Assembly: GCA_024803745.1 (NCBI GenBank)
Contig: JANJXV010000002.1
Coordinates: 40,755,757-40,819,756 of the forward strand
Source: Megascapheus bottae
Lineage: Eukaryota; Chordata; Mammalia; Rodentia; Geomyidae
Reading direction: 5' to 3'
Length of the DNA stretch: 64,000 nucleotides
Part shown: piece by piece, positions 22,457 to 34,110 of the stretch
Position numbering within the stretch: the stretch's first letter is position 1
Layout of the letters: every line of letters begins with the position of its first letter
Made by a program: the position numbers and the translations under genes
Notes under the pieces: model-generated
Told to the model about the DNA's origin: nothing
What the model saw: the letters and a program-made list of their open reading frames with translations, nothing else
Database searches by the model: none

Positions 22457-24011
22457 AAGAGTAGACACTTGGGTCATTCCTGATTTTAGAGAAATGGTTT
22501 TGGGTTTTTTTTCCCCACTTAGTACAGTATTGACTGTAGAGTTGTTGTATACTATCTTTATTATATTGAACAATGTTCCTTCTAATTCTAGCTAATTCAT
22601 AGCTTTTATCCTGAAGGGATATTGAATTTTGTGAAAGAATTCTTCCAAATATGTTAAGATGATCACGTCATTTTCTTCATTCTATTTATGTGCTATGTTG
22701 TTGTTGATTTTCACATTCCATTCTTAAACTGAAATTGGACCATATTGTACGATCTTTTCAATGTGTATTGAATTTTGCTTGCATATATTTTATTGAGAGT
22801 TCTTGTGTCTATTTTTATGAAAGAATTTATAATTTTCAAATTTGCTCATTCAGTTTGCGCATCAAGGTATCTGCTTTTGTAGAACTAGTTCATAACATTT
22901 CTTTATTCTATCAGTGAAATACTTTGAACATTAGTATTAGTAATTCTTTAAATGTCTAGTAGAATCTGTAAGTGAAAACAACTGATTTTATTATATATTG
23001 CTCATAATAAATCTATGTGAGTCATATACATCTTCTTGGATAATTTAGGGAAATCATATCCATCTAGAAGTTTTTTCCATTTCTTAATTTTCTGTTTTTT
23101 CTTACAATATAATTTTCAATGTATTTTCTAATGATCCTGTGACTCACTAGAATCTAAATCTATCTCCTAAATGTTATTGACTTTGAAAATAATGTCTCCT
23201 AAAATTATTGTATTGAATATTCTTCCTTTTTAAGGAACCATTTTTTTCATCTCCATTTAATTAATTTCAGCTGTAGTACTTACTTCTTTCCTCCTACTAA
23301 TTTCTGGGTTGCACTTGTTCTTGATTGTCTACTAACTTGATGTGCATCATTAGGCTATATATTTGAGATTTTTCTATTTTTGGTGTGGGCACATGGAGCG
23401 ATGAACTCTCATCTCAGCATTGCTTGGCAGTGGTCCAAAGGTTCTTGTAAGGTGTGTTTCCATTTCCATTTTAATCTAGAAATGTTTTTATTTCTTTTAA
23501 GACCCAAATAGTGCAATCTCCATGTGTTTGAATACATGCTATGTTTCTTTTGCTGTTGACTTCCAGTTTCACTTCATTCTGATCTCATAAAATACAAGAG
23601 ATTATTTCATTTCTTTTCTGTTTGCTTAAACGTGCTTCATGTCCTAAGTCTGATGTATTTCAGGGAAAATTTCAAAATCGATCAGCTCCTCAGAGTTATA
23701 TATGTTCTACAGCTGTCGGGTTACACATTTTGTAGATATCTTTCATCCATTTCTTCTATCCTATCATTTAACTCTGTGGCTTCTTTGTTGTATTTTTGAC
23801 TGGGTGACAGTGACTGGTGACCTATTTATTGGTGAGAATGGGATAATGATGTTATTCACCAATGTGTGCAACAGACAATGTGTGTCTTTATATTTAGTAG
23901 TATATTTTCTAAATTTGGTTATATCAATGGTCAGTGCATAGATGTTTACAGTTATTTCTTCTGTATGGATCCTTTCTTTTTTCAATATGAATTGCACTTA
24001 TTTTTCTTTTC

Positions 24012-24212
24012 CTTTTTTTTTTTTTCAAGTCCATCATAGAGCTTGAGTTCAGGGCCTGGGCACTCTCCTTGGGCTTTCTCAAGGCTAGCACTCTGCCACT
24101 TGATCCACAGTACCACTTCTGGCTTTTTCTGTGTATGTGGGTCCTACGAATAGAAATCAGGACTTCATGCAGTCTAGGAAAGCACTCTACCACTGGGTCA
24201 CAGTCCTGGCCC
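24012..24212 (-). mobile_element. IDL-Geo SINE in old L1
   Basis: Minus-strand dimer with a T-run at its left edge, moderately diverged. It interrupts the ORF2 N-terminal side of the ancient L1. Confidence 0.88.
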
Positions 24213-24369
24213 CCATCCCTTGTTTGTTTCTTTAGACTAATTTTGGCATGAAGTCTGTTCCATTTTGTTCCTAAATACAGTGTCCCCCACCATTCAGATT
24301 TTACACTAAAATGATAAAGTTGATACTGTTAAGGAACACATGGTAGCATATCATTTTCCTTTTCTTTCC

Positions 24370-24710
24370 ACTTAAAAAAACCAGAGATGCTGGTACCTGA
24401 ATTCAGGTCCCTGTACTTACAAAGCAACTGGATTACGACTTGAATAGCATGTCCAGCCTTTCAAATTTTTAAACATAGTTTAATAGATAAGTTCTCATAT
24501 TTTTGAGTTGGCTGGCCTGGAACCATGACACATTTCTTTCTGCTACCACAGTAGCTAGAGTTACAAGTGTAAAATATTACACTCAGCTTAGTTTATGAGA
24601 TGGGGTCTTGCTAACTTTTATCTAGGCCAGCCTCATACCACAATCCTTCAATGTCTTTCTCTTCATTAGCTAGGATTAAAGGCATGAGCCACCATACTCA
24701 GCTAACATAA
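24370..24710 (-). mobile_element. Old composite ID and B1-type SINE cluster
   Basis: The plus strand reads, in order, a decayed reverse ID-like unit (GGTACCTGAATTCAGG to GTCCAGCC), a reverse B1-like unit ending AGTTACAAGTGTAAA, and a second reverse B1-like unit ending GGATTAAAGGCATGAGCC. This fits an older dimeric B1/ID family plus a second B1. Confidence 0.6.
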
Positions 24711-24951
24711 CACATTATCGTCATTCAAAGTCCATAGGGTCTACTCTTGACTTGGTATAATTTCTAGGTTTACATATGTAAAATATATATTAACCACTTT
24801 AATGTCTCATGCAATAATTTTATTCCCTTAATAACCATCTTTGATCTATCTCATTCTTCTTCCCTTAACTTCTAACCATTTAGCTTGCACTATCTCCAGA
24901 ATTTTGTATTATTGAAACCATGTAGTATGTAACTTTTCAAACAGGATTTTT

Positions 24952-25146
24952 TTTTTTGCCAGTTGGGGGGGACTGAACTCAGGATCTGAGCACTGTCCTT
25001 GGGCTTTCTTAAGGCTAGAGCCCTACCACTTCAGCCACAGCACCACTTCCAGCTTTTTTCTATGTATGTGGTACCGAGGAATCGAATCCAGATCTTTGGG
25101 CATGCTAGGCAAGCACTCTTACCACTAGGCCAAATTCCCTGGCCCC
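24952..25146 (-). mobile_element. IDL-Geo SINE
   Basis: Minus-strand dimer with a perfect 15-bp target duplication TCAAACAGGATTTTT (24937-24951 and 25147-25161), one of the clearest insertions in the window. Confidence 0.95.
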
Positions 25147-25339
25147 TCAAACAGGATTTTTGAAAGGACATATAAAGTTCCTCTTTATCTTTTGATGACT
25201 TAATAGTTCATCCCACCGGTTTTACCTTGTTCATTTATAGAAGGATCTATGTTCTTTCAAGTTAAAAATTATGTATGCATTTGATATGTTCAATGTGCAG
25301 ATTTTTAAATGTATACAAATTTTCAAACAGGTCATAAAA

Positions 25340-25640
25340 AACCTGGGGAAAATAATTTCTAAATAATATGGCAACAGTATGTTTAATTTCAAAGGAGTGG
25401 TCTCCCAAAGTGGCTAAACCACTTTGCATTTCTATCAGTGATTTCATATGGCTGCACATCTGCATATTTTATATTGTAAATACATACGATTTTGACTAAC
25501 AGATGTATCGTGGTATTTCACTGGAGTTTATTGTTTAATTTCCCAAATGAGAACTAATGTTGAGCATCATTCCTGTTTGTTCTTATCATACTATATCTTT
25601 TCTTATGCCTGACAAGTTTTGATAGAATGTTAGATATTCT
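25340..25640 (-). mobile_element. Ancient L1 3' region
   Basis: The plus strand carries the order CCAAAGTGGCTAAACCACTT, TGCATTTCTATCAG, TGTTGAGCATCATTCC, known from the reverse strand of old mammalian L1 3' ends. Strongly decayed. Confidence 0.6.
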
Positions 25641-27309
25641 GTATGTAAAAATTACAGAGATTAATCAAAGGATTTGGTTGATTCTAATTTCTGTCAACGA
25701 TAATTCAATTGCATTGAAATTTAGATGGAAACCAAATCACTTTAGTTGAGCTTAGTGCTGAATCTGATTAAAACTTGGTGCTCACATTCATGAAAATTGT
25801 CTTTATTTCCTTATTACACTCTTGCCAAGACAGATACTTTTGATTGTCCCATCTACTACATTGGTTCTTAGTACTATCTTCTTGTTGAGCTCGGGACCTT
25901 GGTATTTGATGTCCTAATATGTTCATACACTTCTCAGGCTCTTAGTTTGTTACATTCTATTTCCCAGAAAGTCAAATTCAAATTGACAAATGTTTTGAGT
26001 AAATTAATACAAAATACTGGAATAATGACTATGACCTCTCCCTTCTTTCCAAGATCTTCGATATTCTAGTGTCCTCCTTTGTTGTATCACCCATTTCCTC
26101 AAATACATATGATTTTCCCCCTATTTAGCTCCTTTTTTTTTGAAATGAAAACAGGTGAGGTATATTTTTCAGTAAATCTCCATTTCTCTAAGTAATTTTC
26201 TAGAACAGAATCTGATATAAAATTCAGAGATTGGGATTGTATTGGAAGGGATGGGAGAGATTGATAAAGGTAGTGATATTGATGAACATTTAGCTCCTCT
26301 TTTAAAGCTCTCTCCAATATGATATCTGCTAGAAAATATACTACATCAGGGTTAAAATTGGAAAAAAAATTACTTTCTCACCTGAGCCCACTCAAATCAT
26401 AATTTCCAAAAATAAAATGAAAACAAGGAGGTCAGGGCTATAATTGATAATCATCATTTCTCTTCTCTTTTAGTCATCCTATGTTTCTCCCACTCAGAGC
26501 CAACATAGTTGTTTGCATGACATGGCTCTCTTCATTCAAGAGAGAAATGACTCAGTTATTACGTTCTTTGATGGCCATCTTTAATAGTCCCATCTAAAGT
26601 TACATGAAAACATGGAAGCATCAATTTTTTCTACTATAGCAAGCTTCTTGAGTTTGTGCCACATACTTCCCACTGAATTATTTATCAGGGACCATATCAT
26701 GACCATCAGAATTCATTCAGTTATCCAGTATAGTTAGCTTCTTGAACAGCTTTTCTACTGGCATAGGGAGACCCAAATAACGGAGCAGTAGTTACGTGTT
26801 TAAGGCATACGAAATTCTTATTAAGTTTCTGAACAAATTGAGCCTTTAATACAAAGGAGCCTAATTTGTGGCCTTCAGTAGCACATTCTCCCCAGTGTGT
26901 CATTGAAATTGATTAGAGACACATTCCTACCTACACTCATAGTTTTTAATTTTCTGGGAGCAGAGGATACAATAAGATATTTAAGGGGAATTAAATATCT
27001 TGAATATATATGTATAGATGTATGATTATTCATACAAAAGTTGGACTGAGCAACGAATTACTTTTGAGTAATTGAATGAACCCTATTCTTCTCTTTGGCT
27101 TATAAAAAGTGGAATCCATCCCCCAAATTAAATACCACTCACTGACTCATTAAACTCTTAGAAAATTGAGATAGGATGGCTGAGCCTGTGTTGAGCTGAT
27201 GTGGCTCCTCTTGATCTGAAAGATCAGAAACTAAAACCTAGTGATTCACCCCATTATCTTATTTTTCAGCAGCACTCTGCAGTGTGGAGGGGAAAAGGAG
27301 AACCAAGAC
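25641..27309. other. Unique AT-rich sequence
   Basis: No gene or recognisable repeat. Confidence 0.45.
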
Positions 27310-27665
27310 ACCTGTCCTTCTGTGGCAATGTACACATACAAAATTGTGTGTGTGTGGGTGTGTGTGGATGTGTGTGGATGTGTTTGAGCAAACTGATTAT
27401 GACATGGCATAACTTTTTTGATTGATTAAAATACATTTTAATAAAAATGAATGTTGAGAAGTTGAAACATATCCTGTGGGGCAGGTGAACAGAGGGGATA
27501 AAGGAAGATGAACACTGTCAAAATATTTAATGGTGTCTGTGTGAGCATGGAACAGTGAAGCTTTCTGAGACTGGTTTGGAAAGAGGAAAGAGAAGGAGGG
27601 AGAATGATGGAAGGGGTGAGTCCCATCAAGATTCCCTGGGTGTATGAAGGGACATGTCAAAATGT
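27310..27665 (+). repeat. Inverted repeat arm A (L1-like)
   Basis: This 356-bp stretch is closely matched by the reverse complement of 29036-29378. Its G-rich core (AGGGAGAATGATGGAAGGGG) resembles the L1 3'-UTR block at 6098 (AGGGAGAATGATGCAAGGGG), so the arms are probably two L1-type 3' copies. A (TG)n tract lies at 27344-27383. Open frames across it are not conserved in frame between arms. Confidence 0.85.
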
Positions 27666-27666
27666 A

Positions 27667-27694
27667 TTTCTGCATATGGATAAATATGCAGAAA
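27667..27694. repeat. Perfect 11-bp hairpin
   Basis: TTTCTGCATAT (27667-27677) and ATATGCAGAAA (27684-27694) are exact reverse complements with a 6-nt loop. It lies directly after inverted repeat arm A and is absent beside arm B. Confidence 0.9.
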
Positions 27695-27699
27695 TGTAA

Positions 27700-28299
27700 A
27701 TATATGTATTAAGTATAAATTAAAATAAAGTAGAAGCTATGGAGCAATGAAAATTTAATTGTATCTTTTTGGGAGATATCAATATATGACAGAATACTTC
27801 TAGGTGATAATATCCACAGCTTCTAGTGAGCCAAAGGTTAAACAACAGAAATTTACCACATTATTAGATTTCTAAATGGAGGTCTGACAGATTAGATGCA
27901 TCAAATGCATTTTTAACTTAAAATGGTGTATTGAGACAATACTCCATTATAAGATGTGGAACTGTTCTACAATTGACTGATTGTCAGTATCTTCCTTAAA
28001 GTGGGCCTGCAAATTATCCAATTGCTTCCCAACTACACCTCAACCTTATAGTAGTGTATTAAGTGTACTGTCATAGGAATTAGCTCATTCTTTTAAAAGT
28101 TCTCATTGATTTCTCCTTCCAGTCTTTCCAGTTCATTATGTACTTACATTGCTAGCACACAGTGATGCTCTACCCCATAGGTCACACTTTTTCTAGTTTC
28201 CTGTGACACCTTCTTACTGTTTTGTCAGCTTTTTAGAGTAGTGATTCATGATCTATTGTCTCATTTCAAGATTAATATCACATGTTTTGGATATCTGCC
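27700..28299. other. Unique AT-rich sequence between repeats
   Basis: No gene or recognisable element. Confidence 0.45.
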
Positions 28300-28578
28300 T
28301 TTGGTTACCATCCAACAAGCCTACACAAAGCTTGGTACCTTAAAATAGCAATTATTCATTCTTGCTCATTTGTTTGTGAGTTGGCTGGGGTCAGTTGATC
28401 TAGGCTGGGTGAGCTGGGCAGCTTTGTTTCAAGCTGTGAGTCTGATTGACTGACTGGGCTTGATTTCACAGTACTAGGGGGGATTGGGTCCATTCCATAT
28501 GTGTTTATTCTTGCGCTCAGAGCTATGAAGGGAAACGTCCTCTCAGGAAGGATTAAGGAAATAACAAGCAAGTCCAAG
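28300..28578 (+). mobile_element. Probable ancient interspersed repeat
   Basis: The order CTTGGTACCTTAAAATAGCA, GTTGGCTGGGGTCAG and GCTGGGTGAGCTGGGCAGCT has the look of an old mammalian LTR or DNA-transposon relic. I cannot name the family. The 75-codon reverse frame at 28356-28583 is unlikely to be coding. Confidence 0.45.
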
Positions 28579-28579
28579 C

Positions 28580-28930
28580 ACACATCTATTTATTTATTTA
28601 TTTATTTATGTCAGTCATGGGGGTTGAACTCCTAGCACACATTTATTTATGTATGTATGTATGTATGTATGTATGTATGTATGTCTATCATGGGGGTTGA
28701 ACTCCTGGGCTGGCCACTGTCCCTGAGCTCTTCAGCTCAAGGTGACCTTCTACCACTTGAGACACAGCACCACTTCTGGTTTTCTAGTGGTTAATTGGAG
28801 ATAAGAGTCTCACAGACTGCTGTGAGACTGGCTGGCTTTGAACTGCAATCCTCAGATCTCAGCCTTCTGAGATCTTGGAGGATTACAGGGGTGAGATCTA
28901 GCTAGGATTACAGGTTTGAGCCACCCAGCT
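28580..28930 (-). mobile_element. B1-Geo SINE with duplicated end and tail
   Basis: Minus-strand dimer. The segment AGCACACAT plus tail plus TCATGGGGGTTGAACTCCT occurs twice (28578-28632 and 28634-28708). One copy carries a (TTTA)n tail and the other a (TATG)n tail. The B1 half also has a local duplication around the GGATTACAGG motif (about 28882 and 28908). Confidence 0.88.
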
Positions 28931-29035
28931 ATTGTTATTACTGAGACAAAAAATTAAACTATGACCTCCTTTTCTATTTGGCCTTTGAATATTATTGTGT
29001 ACTTACTAGCATTAATTAGATGCACGAAAGGTGTT

Positions 29036-29378
29036 CATTGTGACATGTTCCTTCATACATTCAGGGAATCTTGATGGGACTCACCCCTTCCATCATTCTC
29101 CCTCCTTCTCTCTCCTCTTTCCCAGCAAGCTTCACTGTTCCATGTTCACACAGACACCATTAAATATTTTGACAGTGTTCATCTTTCTTTATCCCCTCTG
29201 TTCACCTGCCCCACACAGGATATGTTTCAACTTCTCAAAATTCATTTTTATTAAAGTGTATGTTAATCAATCAAAAAAGTTATCACCTCATATATACATA
29301 TGCCATGTTATAATCAGGTTGCTCAAACACATACACACACACACACAATTTTGTATGTGTGCATTGCCATAGAAAGGT
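29036..29378 (-). repeat. Inverted repeat arm B (L1-like)
   Basis: Reverse-complement partner of 27310-27665. Shared blocks include CAGGGAATCTTGATGGGACT, ACACAGACACCATTAAATAT and GATATGTTTCAACTTCTCAA. It differs by small indels and a shorter CA tract (29331-29346). Confidence 0.85.
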
Positions 29379-29705
29379 GGGTGATAATGGTAATTTATGC
29401 ATCCTGAGTCACACCACTCTAATAATAAACTAGGCATTCCTTCCATCGTATATAATTACTATGATAATTTGATTCTTTGGGTAAAAGATTGAAGGGACTA
29501 TTATTATGTTTTCTTGTAGTGGCATTGCAAAAGCTTTCCTCAAGTAGTCCAGTTTCCTTTGCAATTGTTAGGCATTAGATCTGAGAACAAGATCCAAGTT
29601 TGAAAACTAGCGAGGCTTTGTGATTTAAAAACATGTCTCTCTAAGCCATCAGCATCTCTCAATGTTACCTTCATGTAATTGGTTCAATTCCCTCCAAAAT
29701 ATATG
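29379..29705. other. Unique AT-rich sequence
   Basis: Nothing recognisable. Confidence 0.45.
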
Positions 29706-30062
29706 TGATGAAATATAATGTACTTTATAGAAAGAGGTGTAATTGTAAGGAATTATTGAGTCTGAAAGTCTTCTTCTCATGTGTGGAATTCAAGCCCCCA
29801 TGAAAAGAAGCTTTATACAGCATTTGATTGACTCATTTGTTGTACCTTCCACTATGAGGGGCCATGCACATTCTTCTACACAGGATTCAGCAACAAGGCA
29901 CCATTGTGGAAGCAAAGAGCAATGCTCCTTTGGAACTTGAGTTTGATGACAACTTGAGTCTTGACTTTCTCAGCCCCCAAACTGCAAGAAATAAATTTAT
30001 GTTTCTAATACATTATTCAGTCTTAGATTTTGTTTTTGTTTTTATAGCTGTGTAAATGGACC
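29706..30062 (+). mobile_element. MaLR/MLT-type LTR
   Basis: Motifs in order fit a mammalian MaLR LTR: CCTTCCACTATGAGGGGCC, CAGCAACAAGGCACCATTGT, TTGACTTTCTCAGCCCCCAA, ACTGCAAGAAATAAATTTAT, and an end TTTTTATAGCTGTGTAAATG. The AATAAA inside is the expected poly(A) signal. The 63-codon frame at 29864-30055 is LTR sequence. Confidence 0.75.
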
Positions 30063-30306
30063 AAAATCTTCCATTTTCATGGCCCTCCAAATTCTTTTAG
30101 CAGTGAGGCAGAAATGATAAAAATATGTCTTTTTCTGGTTCAAGATTCTATCCTATCTTCCCACCTTATTCAGGATATAACCAAGGTTCTTGCAATGAGG
30201 TTGGAAATCTTAGAAAATCTACCCGAGGCTTTCTTCCTTTCTTTCCATCCACCTTCATATTTTGATAACAGTGAAATAGAATTTCATTTCCATTGCTGGC
30301 ATTTTG

Positions 30307-30435
30307 CCAGTTAATTGGAGATAGGAGTCTCATGAATTTGTCTGCCTGGGCTGGCTTTGAACACTAATCATCAGATCACAGCTACCTGAGTGATTAGGTT
30401 ATATTAGATTGTAGGTATGAACCATCAGTACTTTT
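30307..30435 (-). mobile_element. B1-type left half of a B1-Geo SINE
   Basis: The plus strand shows TTAATTGGAGATAGGAGTCT and GGGCTGGCTTTGAAC, the usual reverse text of the B1-like half. The Geo half is missing, so the copy is partial. Confidence 0.75.
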
Positions 30436-30469
30436 TATTCTTTAAGGATAGAAAAGGAACTGTGGCTCA

Positions 30470-30775
30470 GGCCTTTGCAATTGCTCTCCACTTTGCCTAT
30501 GAAACTATTTCCCTAGATAGCAACACAACTCCTTTTCCCTTCTTAGATTTTGGTTCTTTAATGTAAACCACCTCCAAATTCTTACTTATTTTTTCACTTA
30601 ATTTTTCTTCTTCACATTTATGACTCTAATGTTTTACTTGTGTTAAATGTAAGTTTCTTTATTTTCTATCTAAGCTGTAAGCTTCTCTAGAATGGTGTTT
30701 CTGTTGCTTTTTTGCTCCTGTATCTGGTAACCCGGAGGATCTCACAGAGATATTTGCTGGAGTCTAATTAGAGTC
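30470..30775 (+). mobile_element. L2 LINE 3' end, decayed
   Basis: Text such as AGCTGTAAGCTTCTCTAGAA and the following TGTATCTGGTA block follow the well-known 3' end of L2. It is ancient and non-coding. Confidence 0.6.
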
Positions 30776-31084
30776 TAATTACCGAAAATGACCCAGAACT
30801 TGCCTTTTAATTTCTTACAAGATGAGGTAATTTTTTATTAGGAAATTTCAAAGTCTAATTTAGTAAAAAGAATGTTTTCTTAATACAGCTGTGCTTCAAC
30901 ATTTTCAGATCCAGACAGAGTCAAGTTTGTGGCATTAGCCTCTGTATTATTTAGTTAGGTTGCTATAGTACCTGGCATACTATTTTGTTATTAATATATA
31001 TTTGAAAACCTGACTATTTTATCAACGTTGACGAATCTTTTCATACCTGCACAGGCTTAAGAAGTATTTTCTACATTGTCATGA

Positions 31085-31400
31085 TTGAACAAGATCATGT
31101 TTTGAACACTTGATTCCCAGGGGGCTGTGGAAAATTTGGTAGATGAATTATAGCTGGATGGAGTAGGTTCCTGGAGATGTGGCTTTGAAGGTTATACTGG
31201 GTCCCACATCTGTTTCTGCCCTTCCCAGGCTTTGTGATGTGAACTGCTGGGCTATGCCAATCCCTTCCTGCAATGCTAGATTGGTACTCCAGAAACCATT
31301 AGCCAAACGAAATAACCTCCCCATAAGCTGTTTATGTAGACAGTTAGTCCTAGATATGCAAATGTAACTACATGAATTAATCAAAAAATTGAGGGTTATA
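31085..31400 (+). mobile_element. Decayed MaLR/ERVL-type LTR
   Basis: The order TTTTGAACACTTGATTCCCA, GTTCCTGGAGATGTGGCTTT, CTTTGTGATGTGAACTGCTG and CCAAACGAAATAACC matches rodent/mammal MaLR-type LTRs. The overlapping short frames at 31148-31384 (minus) and 31179-31367 (plus) are shadows. Confidence 0.6.
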
Positions 31401-31529
31401 TGTTTGATATATCTACTATACCCATATTTTTATATCCCAATTTTTAGAGAAAATTCATTTGACTTTTATTTTTATATACAATATTTAACTATTTTGTCAT
31501 TTTTTTGTTTCCATACTTGCACTAGAACT

Positions 31530-31732
31530 GAAGATCTAGGGGCTGTCTTTAATATTTTTACTCAAGCCTGGTGTTCAACCACTTGAGTAACACCTCCACT
31601 TCCAGCTCTTTTATTAGTTAATTTTTTGATAAGAGTCTCTCAGACTTTACTGCCCAGCATGGCTTCAAACAGTATCCACATATCTCAGCCTATTAAGTAG
31701 CTAGAATTACCGGTATTTACAACCAGCACTAG
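31530..31732 (-). mobile_element. Old B1-Geo SINE
   Basis: The plus strand keeps ACCACTTGAGTAACACC, CACTTCCAGCTC, TTGATAAGAGTCTC and GTAGCTAGAATTACC in the order of a reversed B1-Geo. More diverged than most copies here. Confidence 0.7.
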
Positions 31733-31739
31733 GTTCTCT

Positions 31740-33120
31740 TTTATACTTATTATTGACATTTCTTAAATTGATCAAAAGTACAATGTGAGTTTGCTTCATT
31801 ATATATTGGTGTTATATGATCACATTCTTTTTCTTGTAATGTTTTTCTTTTCCTTTAGTGTATGCTACAAAATACCAACATTACAGAAATAGATAAAATA
31901 AGAGGCAAGTATTTTTGTTAATCTTATCTATAAAATGATTAATCAGTTCATACACTTTATTAATTTATATGACTTTTCAAGCCTATAAACATGTACTATT
32001 GACATTATTGTCTCTTCAAATAGCTGGGTGTACCTTGATACAGCATTATTGAATTGATTAGTTAATAGGAATATTAATTACTCATTTATGAATAACACTA
32101 TTTAATTTATTTATTCATTATCTGCATAAAATATTAACATGAGATCTACCTTTCTGACAAATTTTGAATGCAAAAGTTTGTATTGTCAATCATAGGTGCA
32201 GTATGCACAGTGGACTTTTAGAACTAATTTTTTATATTATTTCAATACTAGGTCATTTAAACATAACAGCAAATATTAAAATGTTAAATAGCAAATAATA
32301 AAATATTGATATATAAAATGGCATTAGTGATTGTTATCAATCAATATAAAATTTTGAGTTCTACATATTTTCATTTACATTTGGCTATTATTTTGTATAG
32401 TAATTATTATTAGGTTATGACTATATTCACAATCAGGGATATACCCACGATGGTAGCAAATATGTTAAGAAACACTGTGATTGCGATGAAAAACTGCCCC
32501 ATTGTGTTCCAACTTTGCCATTTTGAGAATTAAAGAGTAAAGAGAGATGATTTGCATAAATAAAAGAGAATCCTAATATTTCCTATAAAGAAATATCTTT
32601 GTAAGATGAGTGAAAGGAAGTAACATACATAATAAAGCAATGATCACATCGTATTGTATTTTTTCTTATTAAGATACATGTCATGATAGATCAATTTTTT
32701 CACTTTATATAGTCAATATGGATTTTTTTCCTCTTCTATTCTTTGGTACTGATATTACTTAGGATGCAGTTAGAGGAAATTGAAAGTGTTTTGTAATATG
32801 TAATAAGGTAAAGTTCCTAATGTACAGAAAGTTTTTGTAACTTATGAATTATATCAACAGTGAAATATGAAGTCATCCATGAATAGGACGATGATCTTTA
32901 AGGAAAAATTGAAGATATATTTTCCTGTAGAATTGTGTTCAATATTAGAATGATTTTTGGCAATTTTATATATTTTGAAATATGATATCGATAGAATAAA
33001 GATATTATTTAAAAAACACCTTGACTGTGTTAAGTCCGCATGAATTCATCCAGATTTTTGTTTAATTAGGAGATTATCACTGCCATATGTAGACTAGATT
33101 ATCTGATTAAAAATGCCTCC
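31740..33120. other. Unique very AT-rich sequence
   Basis: No gene or recognisable repeat. Confidence 0.45.
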
Positions 33121-33124
33121 TTTT

Positions 33125-33362
33125 TTCTTTTTTTTTTTTGATGGTACTAGCTAATTTGCTAGTACTTTTTATATTGGTTATGTTTTGAGATAAGATCTCA
33201 CATCTTCCCTCTTCCCCACACACACTGTTTTGAACTTAATCTTTGGATTATTCCTCAAGTCTCTAGGATAATGGGAATTTGCTACTGTTCCAATCCATTG
33301 TTTGAGATGGGATCTCATGATCCATATCAAGACTGTAGCTTTGAGCTATCATAACCAGGTTG
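33125..33362 (-). mobile_element. Old B1/ID-type dimeric SINE
   Basis: A T-run is followed by GATGGTACTAGCTAATTTGC, then TTTTGAGATAAGATCTCAC and a second TTTGAGATGGGATCTCATGA block. The layout fits a reversed old B1/ID dimer. Identification is tentative. Confidence 0.45.
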
Positions 33363-33479
33363 TCATAAAGAATTTTTTATCTGAAATTCATCTTGTATTA
33401 TTGTCTAACAGGTATGAAATTATTTCCTGTTCATGACTAATGACCATGCTTGAGATCTAAAAGAAACTCTTTTCTCCAA

Positions 33480-34110
33480 ACCTTTCTCACAATATTTTGT
33501 TTATAACAGTAAGTGATGTCATCATTTATCCAGATGCTTAAGTCACAGTTCTGAAAGTCATTTGGGACTCCTCTTTCTCTACTCCAAACAATGAATAAAA
33601 TATATAATTATTTAAAATAGAATATATAAAAGCTCTGACTTCTCCATGAATCTTCTGGTAATGTACTAATTCAAGATAGTATCATCGCTCTTGTGGGCAA
33701 CTACGATGTCTTACTGTCTAGTTTTCGACTATGTATTTTAATCCTTTAGTAATCTGTTCACATAGGGCTGGATTCATCTTTTAAACATAACAATCAGATG
33801 CCATCCTTTTCATTACATCTGGAAAAAATCCAATGTCCCTTATATGTTTTACATAGCACTATATCACCTAACCATCACCTCTTTGCTTTCTGAAATTCAG
33901 TCTCTGGGGACTTAGAAAAGATAAACTATCTACAAACTTTGGCCTTTGAAATTCCTTATTCCTCTGACTGAAAACCCTCTATTTTAATTTAGATTGTGAC
34001 TGGTTTCAGAAATAAAATACACTTTTATCAGAGAAACTAATTTCCTTCCAATGACTTCAAATACAACAAATATATATTTTCTACCTATTACTTGTGCATG
34101 TGTCTTGTCT
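33480..34110 (+). mobile_element. L2 LINE fragment
   Basis: Blocks in L2 order include TTTGGGACTCCTCTTTCTCT, ACAATCAGATGCCATCC, AAAAATCCAATGTCCCTTAT, TGGCCTTTGAAATTCCTTAT and CCTCTGACTGAAAACCCTC. They correspond to the C-terminal ORF2 and 3' part of L2. No frame is kept. Confidence 0.65.

Larger units (their letters stand above)
20175..24290 (-). mobile_element. Ancient LINE-1 ORF2, interrupted
   Basis: Read on the minus strand, pieces of L1 ORF2 appear in the right order from near 24290 (N-terminal side) to 20175 (C-terminal side). Recognisable protein remnants include KIRARIDKWDFINLKR-like text at 20187-20381 and WKIFPYSCIGQADI with FFTEIE at 21171-21359. Many stops and frameshifts are present. 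Three younger insertions split it: an L1 3' UTR at about 20400-20840, an L1 3' end at 21726-22456 and a SINE at 24012-24212. The small open frames in this interval are shadows of this relic. Confidence 0.82.

Noticed and set aside
27397..29372. Similar small proteins encoded by the two inverted repeat arms
   Set aside because: The resemblance comes from the DNA repeat. The frames shift between arms and the arms resemble an L1 3' UTR, so a conserved gene pair is unlikely.
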